A DNA stretch of 64,000 bases, from positions 6,665,528 to 6,729,527 of the forward strand of contig NC_049994.1 of the NCBI RefSeq assembly GCF_000003815.2. The letters are read 5' to 3'. Both the position numbers and the translations under genes were made by a program. The stretch's first letter is position 1. Each line of letters begins with the position of its first letter. The notes under the pieces were generated by a model, which was not told the DNA's origin, did no database searches, and worked only from the letters and a program-made list of their open reading frames with translations. Source of the stretch: Branchiostoma floridae. Taxonomy: Eukaryota; Chordata; Leptocardii; Amphioxiformes; Branchiostomatidae. Shown here piece after piece: positions 11,116 through 20,900 of the stretch.

Positions 11116-12339
11116 TAAGTTCGATTCCATACAAAGTTTGCCGGGCCGGCACTTAATTCTAAGCTACAATCGCGTCCTTAAGTCAACCCCCTCCCCGGAG
11201 CTCTCGGACGGTAGCCATAAACAGTTTGAATTTTACGGAAAAAATTCTTGCCTGCTTTCCGGCCTCTTGGACGGCAACGTCGGAGGAGTCTGTTGTCCTT
11301 CAGGTAGCCCTTGAGCTGAGGCGCAATAGGCAGGCAGGATCTCCAACAGCTCCTGATGAATTCGCTTGTGTAGCTGAGCGTCGCCAGCACGCCAAGATGG
11401 GGAGGGCAAGGTATGGGTTCACTGTGTAATCACGATTTCTCTACAGAAGTACATCTGTCAGCCGTCTGAAAGCCCCACTCTGTTGCCCTAGTCAAAAACA
11501 CGACCACATCACATAGACAAGAGACATATAGACAGGCCTGTACGTAAGAATTCACACTTGAAGACATCGACACAGAGAGCGGTCACAAATTTGCGGCTGG
11601 CTTGGAAGCGCCACCTTGCAGAAACGTGTCCTGACCGGTCGGGCACGATAATACAGATTATCATCAAGGAAAAGGGGCATGCGAAGGATACAGCCACTGG
11701 ACTAGGTCGCATGAAATAATCTTATTATTATTATACATAATCAAATTGAACGAAATGATACATAAGCGGCTGTCTAAAGGGGGCCTAATTTGGGGAGGTT
11801 TCATTCATGTTTCTGTCTCTGATTGCATTCGATGCCATTGTTAACCTCGCCAAGTATCCAAGTATGTTATGGCTGCGGGGGTCTCCTCTTCCGCTCTCAC
11901 TTAAATAGTCTAAGAGAAGACACTCGGCAGCGGCTTGGATGCAAAGTCACTGATGCCAGGCTATTTCGAATTTGGAAATATGTAAAAACCGAAACTATAT
12001 TTAATATATATATATGTATATATAATGACATACCTACTTTAAGCACAGTAATTGTTCATGTGTACGAGGGTCTGATCATGAGAGATACAACAAATTTCAA
12101 ATACATGATATTTAACAACATTCACTCGACACTGTTTGATATATTCGATATTTGTTAGATACTTCACATCTTTTTGCGAGGACAAGTAGTCTGACTTTAA
12201 GGATTGTACATGTAATAGATTTTGGGAACATCAAAATCTTGTATAGACTAGAAACGAAGGATGTTGCAGAACTCTTTGGGTTTTTTTTATTTCAAAGAGA
12301 ACATTTTGATAAAATCAATACCAGAAATAGCTAAGTGTC
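11116..12339. other. Intergenic DNA, no gene recognised
   Basis: A moderately GC-rich block (11160-11430) holds overlapping short open frames without recognisable domains. The remainder is AT-rich. Confidence 0.45.
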
Positions 12340-13725
12340 CGTTTTGAGTCAGCGCCAGTCACGTTGGCCAGTTCAGAGCGTGCTCCTCCTGTGTCAGCAC
12401 GTGCCTGATAAACGCGTCGTCCCGACTGAACATGGAGACACGATGGCTAATCCGATCAGCTACGATAATGATGACAGAGTGCGGGTTGTGCAGCTGACCA
12501 GGTCCCGACCATGACGATGTTGTCCTCGCTGTACTTGATGCCTGAAAATGGGCAGTGACACCCGCAAAGTCCCCGGAGTTGTGACCCGCAGGTAAATAGA
12601 TGACGTGCCTGCGCCCACTTTGACGACGTAAGAACGACGTAAGCTAGGACTACGAAACTTGGTGACTTTTCCTAAAACAATTCTGCGAAAACAATTTATT
12701 TCATGAATTTACTGACATCAATTGTTCTACCCACTTCTCATGGAGGTCTGCGGTATTTTCCACTGTCACCAGTTTTGCTTTGATCTTTGCTCCCGCCCAC
12801 TCGGTCACCTTCTCTATCTCCACATACTGGTGATCTTTGTGCGTCGTGACCACACAGTGCAGGCAGATGACTCGTTGACAGGTGTCACAGTAGAACTTGT
12901 TCAGTTCATGGTGATTCTCACACCGGGATGTCAACCTTGTCCAGAGCTCGGCGACAGGCTTGCAATATTCTCACCTCACCGGTCCCATAGCCTCACCGGC
13001 CGTAGGGGCAGCAATGCCATCAACATAAGTTTTCCATCTTCTTCTATCTTCGACCAAGGTTTCTAGCTGATGTACTGTTTGTCCCGATCATTCTTTCAGG
13101 TCACTAGTCCAAGTCCGTCGTGGACGTCCCCTAGGTCTTACACCCTCCGCCCTCCTTGCAGTATAGTGTGAGTCAGAGTGCCCTTTGCTCTTGTAGCATG
13201 GCCAAACCATTGTAACTTCTTTTTTTCACAAGCGAAAGGAAACTGGGACATGGGCCTACCAGGGCATTAACACGCTGCATGACTTGCCATATTGCAGGTC
13301 GTGAACTGTTACAACTTTGTGGGACCGATTAGCTTTGAATCGGTTGTGCATATCGCTGCAAGTATGACACAAATAGTCAGTACACTCCAAGCAGTAGAAC
13401 TGAGCCAAGTTTCTGACCTCACATACCGTACAGGGTACTCCGTCTTTCCACGCCTCGGAAGTGTCCCCTTTTGGCTGTCGTTGCAGAATGTCGTGCTAAT
13501 GAGGAAGTTGGACTTCAGCTCCCTGAACGCCATTTCTAGTGGCAGATCCTATCCGCATGTTTGACAATCCAGGTTCCCTTCCGGCTCTGTGGCCAGGAGC
13601 TTCTCCAAACACGGCTGGCAGAAGGTGTGAAGACACGGCAGCATTTTAGGCTGCTTGAAGTCTTTGAAACAGACCTGACTGACGAAAGATTCATCAGTAA
13701 TCTCGATGATTGCGTTCAAAGCCAT
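12340..13725 (-). pseudogene. TRIM-NHL (RING, B-box, NHL) pseudogene
   Basis: Read on the minus strand from an ATG at 13725, the first part encodes a RING finger (VCFKDFKQPKMLPCLHTFC, then QPCLEKLL, then CQTCG) and hits a stop in the same codon run at about 13550. A B-box type 1 (CTVCEVRNLAQFYCLECTDY and the HKVV tail) is intact at about 13440-13290, but in a different frame. A B-box type 2 (RCENHHELNKFYCDTCQRVI) follows at 12934-12701. Fragments of an NHL propeller (RVSMFSRDDAFIRHVLTQ, NWPT, LALTQNGHL) lie at about 12470-12340. Between the B-boxes sits a LINE fragment. TRIM-NHL proteins are normally E3 ubiquitin ligases. The stop, frameshift and insertion, and the absence of the coiled coil, indicate a dead copy. 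Confidence 0.82.
12972..13250 (-). mobile_element. LINE 3' fragment inside the TRIM pseudogene
   Basis: On the minus strand the sequence encodes the typical C-terminal tail of a non-LTR reverse transcriptase protein (GRPRRTWTSDLKE, an in-frame stop, then ETLVEDRRRWKTYVDGIA). It interrupts the TRIM homology exactly between B-box 1 and B-box 2. The upstream reverse transcriptase core is missing, as expected for a 5'-truncated insertion. Confidence 0.65.
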
Positions 13726-13839
13726 TTTCACCCAGAAATATGACGCAGCAAAACCAGACGGGTACCTGGCAACGTCACGGTGGGACGTTCCATTTGGTTG
13801 CGCTTGGAGGGGGCATACCTGTTTGTTACGAGTCCCATG

Positions 13840-14580
13840 GAAAAAAAAGTGTTCCTTATGCAGAAGCGTCCCCTATGCAAATTGCCGGTTGCTGAAGTTC
13901 CCCAGACGTGCGGCCCCCGTTCAAAATTGTGACAATGAAAACAAATGAAAAATTAGACAAATGAGAACTCAATTTGCATAATTAATGGATATATTGATGA
14001 CGCTTCACTCGATAATATTGATATCATTTGGTGAAGGCATCGAACTTGCGGCTTCCAGTTCCTAAGGCAGGGCCGCTAACCACACATACACTACTCGTGA
14101 AATGTTACCTTAACACACAGAAAAAAAGGCTGAAACTCGTAGACAATCACCAGTTCCCACGTGCACAACAAACACTGTGTTCTTAAAGCTGTATCCTGTA
14201 AATCTTTCTCCATTTCTAAGGTTCGGATAAAAACATCGGGTTCAAACGAGCTGGATCCAACGGGAACTTTTATCAAAAAGCAGTCAGTATAAGAATACAA
14301 ATCTGCATGAACCCTTCGAATCTGCCGAAACAACAATAAGAAACAAAACTAAGCTTTATAAAAGAACGTGATTATCAACATCGATCGGAGAGAGCAAACC
14401 AAACAAGGGAACAGTCCTAAATTGTCTGCTGGAAAATGCTCAAACAATTTCGGATCAAAACATCGGGTCCGAAACCAGCTTAATCCAACGCGAACTTTTG
14501 TCAAAAGGCAGTCAATATAAGAAACCAAATCCGCATGAAAGCCTCGACTCTGTTGGAAGAACACTATGAAACAACACTAA
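13840..14580. repeat. Upstream region of the NHL membrane gene, shared with two other places
   Basis: The part at 13840-14090 matches 7440-7665. The part at 14100-14580 contains two diverged copies of a unit ('aaggttcggataaaaacatcgggttc', 'gagctggatccaacg', 'cagtcagtataag') that is expanded to about six copies at 24440-25345. Because the same order stands in front of the gene here and in front of its duplicate, the unit is probably ancestral promoter-proximal DNA. Confidence 0.55.
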
Positions 14581-14596
14581 GCTTTGCCAAAAAAGC

Positions 14597-14704
14597 AGTT
14601 ACTCAAGCAACTGGATAAGATTTTGGAAACCAATCATATCACATCCTGTCGCTTGAGTAACGGTTTTTTTCGTATCTTATAATACCTAGATTGCTAACTT
14701 TCAT
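14597..14704. repeat. Second 'caactggatatgatt' fragment
   Basis: 'gttactcaagcaactggataagat' is mirrored by 'cgcttgagtaacgg', then 'tatcttataatacctagattgctaac'. It matches 4431-4560. Confidence 0.5.
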
Positions 14705-14923
14705 GGACTTAACACTAAGCTTCATAAAAGAACGGGATTATCAACATCGCAGAAAGCAAACAAAAAAGGGAACGGTCCTAAGTTGTCTGCTGTAAAATGC
14801 CCGGAACACTCCACGTCCTTACATAACACTCGTCAGGAGCTGCTGGCAACAGCGAACGAGCTCGCCACCGACTTAACGCCAAGGCATTTGTCACTCCAAC
14901 ACGATCTGTCCGTAGAAAACAAG

Positions 14924-17900
14924 ATGCAAGAAAGGATGGAGGCTAAAAGTGACGAGAGCATCGTTAGGCAAGCTGACGGTGATGTGAAGACCTGCACCCA
15001 ATGCTGTTCTGTGAATCCTTGCCATCTGGTCTGTACTCCTCGCGAGGATTGCGATGGGCCCAACGCTGATCATGGAGAATCGAACAATATGAACTCCGTC
15101 GATGCCGATATCAAACCATACGCTGTTGCGTACACGTGTGGGGATCACACGGCGTGTATGGGAAGAATCTCAGAGGACACACAAGTAAAAGAACCACTGG
15201 AGGACGCAATTGCTGCTTCAAACAACAGCGACGACATTTCATGCAACTGGACGGAATGCACCTCAGTCAGTGGTGATCCTGCCACACGCAAGCAGAATGT
15301 TTATGTCAATAATGCAGATACAAGAAGTGGTGCTGAAAATGAGAACGAACAACCAAACGATGTCATCTCAGATGATGGTATCATAGAACCTTATGCTATA
15401 GCGTATGCCTGGTCTAATGTGGCATATGCAGGAGCTGGAAGTATCTCACCCGTACAGCAGAATGGTGAACAGCCTCTGAATCCGGAGAATTGTGCACATC
15501 CTTCAAATCTGGATAATGGTGCACATCCTTCAAATCCGGAGAACGGTGCACATCCTTCAAATCCGGAGAACGGTGCACACCTTTCAAATCCGGAGAACGG
15601 TGCACATCTTTCAAATCGGGAGAATGGTGCACATCATCCAAAACCGGAGGAAGTTTGTGGTAATATATGTCTACATTTCATTACTTTCTCTTGTTAAAAA
15701 TATCTAATGTTCTCTGTTTGTTTGTTTCAACCTTTATTTATTAATGAGAAGCTCAAATTGTCCTGCAGGCCGCTTTTCATGTGCATCTTGATTTATCCAT
15801 ATGCTTTTCACATTTAAGCGTGCCGGAAAGTGATTAACAGACATATGTGATGTAATTAAAACTTTTTATAATGAATCATTTGTCTATATTTCCTTTCCTT
15901 GTTAGAAATATATTGTATTTTCTATATCGTGGTTTATGCATACAGCTACATGTATATATTTTCCTTATGCTTGTCACATTTCAACGTGTCAGGAAGCCCA
16001 TCAACAGACATATGTGATGTAATTAAAAATTAATTTGCATAATCAATAATCTACCATAAAATGACATACAAAAATGGTAGGTTTCTCACAAGCATCTTCG
16101 AACTGTCGTTTTTAGCGTTGTTCCTTATCCCTCGATATTGATTATTTTGCAGGTTGGCGCGTGGGCGCTGTACTAGCAACTGCCTTTTGTACGCTTTTCA
16201 TGATTGGCTGCATCTTTGCCGGCTTATACTTCAACAACAACCAGCAGCGTTCTCTAAAGGCAAGCCTTCGCTTTGTTTTGCTTTGTTAACGTTGCTCAGC
16301 ATTGGTACACACGTCTTGCTACAGTAAACAGATAGATCGATGTATCCTTCCCTTGCTCGACTTTTTTCAAGTAACCATGTCAATGTGAAACGTTTTGACG
16401 ATTACACAAAAGGTGACATGTGAATATGAAAAAACAGTGAATTGGGAAATAGAGTGAATGAGACACACAGTGCATTATAGAAAGCAATTGCCTTCCTAAA
16501 AACAGAATTTAGGCCAATGGTTTTCATAGGTCAGGAAGAGGGCAGCCATGTTTGTTTTAGCAGAGGAAGCTGGAAGGATCTAAAATCGGTAAAAATCCTA
16601 TCCTAAACAAACCATCCAGTTTTCTTTTTGTACTGTAATGTAAGATGACTTTATAGAGTATTGTGTTTAGTCGACATTTTTTAATAAGACAGAGTTTTTT
16701 ATGCTGGAAAATCCCACTCTGTTACCTACTCGGAAAGAGGGGAGGGGGGTGCCACTTCTTCCGACCTCTGATGTCTGGTCAGATTTTTATTGATTAGAGA
16801 TGACTATAGTGTAGAATCTGATGTGTTTCTGATGGAAGTGCAATGATATGATGTGTATTATTTTAGCGCCGGGTCGGCGGCAGCTGTAATTTGCATTCAA
16901 TTTGTTTTATGGTCTTATGTTGTGCAATATGCAAATAGCAGATAGGTTGTCTGTACTATATTGATGTGAATACTAGTATACGCTTCTACAGTTGTACATT
17001 TTGAAGTAAGGACACTGCAACATGTGTTTTCCAGCTTGCCCTAGACCACCAGGGTGCTTTAACCATGCCACTGGTGGGTACAGGGGGAGAAGGGGTGGTA
17101 GTAGTAGGAGGGACAAGCCCTGCAAGATTAAACCCTTAATTAGTCAGAGGACCTGGGAAAGGCCAGTGTACAGGAGGGAAAGAGTGTTGCAAAATGTATC
17201 TCTGAATTGTAGCTCTCAAAGCAGTTGTGGTACGAGTAGTAACAGTTCTGTAAAGAGAGTGACTCCCTCACTACTGTTGACAAATGTTAGATCTATCAAG
17301 AATAAGAAACATGAGCTGGAAGCTACTGTTGAAAATTACTCGGCACAAATTGTATGTGTGACAGAAACCTGGACCACTCCAGATATACCTGACCATGTTA
17401 TATCAATGCCTGGCTACAAATTGTTTAGACGGGACAGGCCAAATCAGAAAGGGGGAGGGATTGCGGTGTACATTCCTGAGGGCTTTCAAGCTCGCAGATT
17501 GCACGACTTAGAGGAAAGAGACCTGGAAGTGATCTGGGTGCAAGTCCGGCCGCGACGGCTTCCCAGGTCAATTCCAGTGATAGCACTTGGCGTGATCTAC
17601 CACCCCCCATGCAAAAATAACAAACAAGGGTCTGACGCTATGTTAACCCACCTGGTAACCAGAGTTGATACCATTCTCAACCATCAACCTCATGCTGGGA
17701 TCTTGCTGTGCGGTGACTTGAACGGTCTTCCACTTAAACGTCTGCAAACAGCCCACCCAACCTTAAAACAGATTGTTAAACAACCCACAAGGGGAGCAGC
17801 AATCTTGGATGTTGTGATCACTAACTTGGCTCAGAACTACAACAAGCCTCAGATAATCCCACCAATAGGGAATAGTGATCATGCTTGTGTCCTGCTCAAG

Positions 17901-20900
17901 TCTGGTATACCTGCTGTAAAACACCCGACTGTCAGAGTTCCTCGTAGAGTTGTGACCCCCCACAGGAAGAGGGAGTTCGAAATGGTCCTAGCAGTGCAGG
18001 ACTGGACGGAGGTGTTTGAGGCAGTGTCAGCCCATGACAAGGTGGCCAAATTTTACGCGATTCTCACATCCCTTCTTGACACTTACTGTCCTGTCAGGAT
18101 GAGTCCAGTCAGGACCAACGACAAAGGATGGTTCACAGAGAGAGTTAAGAAAGCCATTGAAAAGAGGCAAACAGAATTCCAGAGACATGGAAAGACGCAG
18201 ATGTGGAGAAGCCTTCGGAACAAGGTCAACACCGCTATACGCCAAGCCAAAAACTGGCATTACCGTCACTGCATCCAGCAGCTCAGAGGTGAAGCCCCTC
18301 GTAAATGGTGGGAGAGCATCAACAGGGAGTTGGGGAGATCAGGAAGCAGTGGGAGAGTTACAATCACAGATGAGCTTTCAGCAGAGAGCATCAGTCAGTA
18401 CTTCGCCAAAGCAGGGTGTGAGAGTGAGTCTCTTTACATCTTCCCGCTTCCGTTCGCAGGCGTGTGTCCTGACTTGTGCTCGATTGGCGAGGTGAAAGTT
18501 TTACTCAAGACTACCAACCCAAGGAAAGCTAGTGGGCCGGACAACGTACCAAACTGGGTGCTTAAGGACTGTGCTGAGGACTTAGCACCTGTTGTTTGCC
18601 ATCTCTTCAACACCTCGTATGCAAAGGGCACAGTGCCCTCAGTGTGGAAGTCGGCAAATGTTGTGCCTGTACCGAAGGCTGCTGGAGCATCACAAGTGGA
18701 GGACTTTCGACCAGTCTCCCTTTTATCTGTTTTGGCAAAACTGCTCGAGAGATGCGTTCTCAAGAGATTACTCCCTGCACTAACCACGGTCATCCGGGAC
18801 CAGTACGCCTACATGAAAGGCTCGTCAACCACATTAGCATTGGTGCGTTTGGTACAAACCTGGTTATCTGCTCTTGACTCCAAAAAGCCAACTCTCGTAA
18901 GGGCACTTTTTGCGGATATGAGCAAAGCTTTTGATCGGGTAGATCACGCCCTGCTGCTGTTGTGTGTTAACAATCTACAAGTGAGTCCACACATGCTGGC
19001 ATGGATACACAACTATCTCAAACATAGACAGCAAAGAGTTGTGACCCATGGCAAGTTCAGCACCTGGCACACTTTAACATCAGGAGTCCCACAGGGGGGT
19101 GTTCTTTCACCCTACTTATTTTTGCTCTTTATGAGCACTAGGTCACCAGTGTATAGTTCCACACTAAATGTTGGCTATGCTGACGACGTCAGCTTGTCGC
19201 GATCTCTCCATGTGGCTGTGGCAAACAGCGACAGGGCAGTGGAGGAGGAAGCGACTCAGCTGGATGTATGGGCTAGCGACAACAAGATGATTTTAAATGG
19301 AGGCAAAAGTCAGCTAATGCAAATATGTTTTAATAGATCAGTTCCTGCCCCACCGGAGATTATCTTAGGGGGACAACAGGTGCCATGGGTTGAACAGGCC
19401 AAGGGTTTGGGGTTCATTTTGGATAGGTACTTGACGTTCAATAACCAAGTGACATCCATGGTCACGAAGGCCTCTCGTAGGCTTCATTATCTTAGGCTCC
19501 TTACTAAACAGGGCACTAGTGTCGTGGATTTGGTCCAGGTGTACGTCACACTTATCAGACCTGTGCTCGAATATGGGCACGTACTACTAGTAGGGTGTAG
19601 TAAGGAGCAGGAGAGACAAATTGAAAGAGTACAACGGAGAGCACTCCGTATCGTCTCACTGGGGGGAAGACGAGAGGTGCCTGCTCTGCCGACGCTGAAA
19701 GAACGACGAGAGGTTGCGGCAGTGAAGCTACTGAGGGACATGCTGGACGAGGGTCACCCCCTCCATGACCTGGTGCCGCCGGCCAGAACTACAGTCACTG
19801 GGAGGACTCTTAGAAACGGAAATGCACTTACTGTGCCAGCTGCCCGGACACAGAGACTGAGAAGGTCGTTCTTGTACCAGGCTATACGCCTGTACAACGA
19901 GGCTTGATACTCTGCGTAGGACGTTCCTGTCCTTGACTCCGGTGTTCCTTGTGAAGTATAATGTACAACTTTGTATAGGCGTTTCTGTATCATGTACTGT
20001 AATTTGTTTAATGGATGTATATACATATATTTTGTAGTCGACATGTTGAAAATTTGTACAAAATCAGTGATATTCAGTTTGTTCTTACAAACTGCGATGC
20101 TGATTCTTTTCTGAATAAACTGAAAACTAAAAAATAACAAATAACGTGCATCATTCCTTTCGATTCGACCGATTGATGATTTTCTACAGCCAGGACCAAC
20201 TGGGGGCATTCCGCAGACCCCTGGTCACTCTCCCTGCTGCAGTTCCGTGCACACAGAAACGACTGATCTTACGACGGCTACGTTCATGTCCAGGGTCAGT
20301 GTTTGACATATGCCCTTCATTTCACGTTAGAGACCTTAACTTTACCTTCAAAACATGCCGTAAAATTATATATCGTTCTACAATGATATATGTGGAAGAG
20401 GGAAATCATGTAAATGGGATTTGATCACTCCTGCCTTGCAAAAAGAATCTGCTGCCCAAAACCAACGATGGTAAAGACATCCTCACCTGGTGTCTCTAAA
20501 CAATGCTTGAATTTAGATGTGCAGTTAACTTGGATGTGACAGGCCATTCAGTGCGAAGCTGGTGTGTTACGCCTACGGTCATTTGTCCTTGTATCCAACA
20601 ACAGATACACCTTATTCTTCACGACAACAGGTGCTCGATTGCTATATCTTCGTTATGGCGATCAATGTTGATTATACACGTCACTGACACATGAGAAGCA
20701 CAAAGCTCATTGACTCACCATCTTATTACAGACTGTAGCTGATGAGGATGACTTGAAAGTTATAGCATCAACATCAACCTCCAAGAACTCACGAGAGGTC
20801 ACAATGTCATCGACCTCTGACAGATTACAAGGTAAAGAAGGAAATTCTAAGTATTCATGCGCAAGATCATATAGGTGAACTTGCTTGTAATCATTCTTGT

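Noticed and set aside
15414-15641. Minus-strand repeat frame (DVHRSPDLK type)
   Set aside because: It is the complement of the 27-bp coding minisatellite. The sense frame continues into a spliced gene.
18157-18495. Secondary frames inside the LINE
   Set aside because: They overlap the 961-codon frame in other phases and have no domain of their own.
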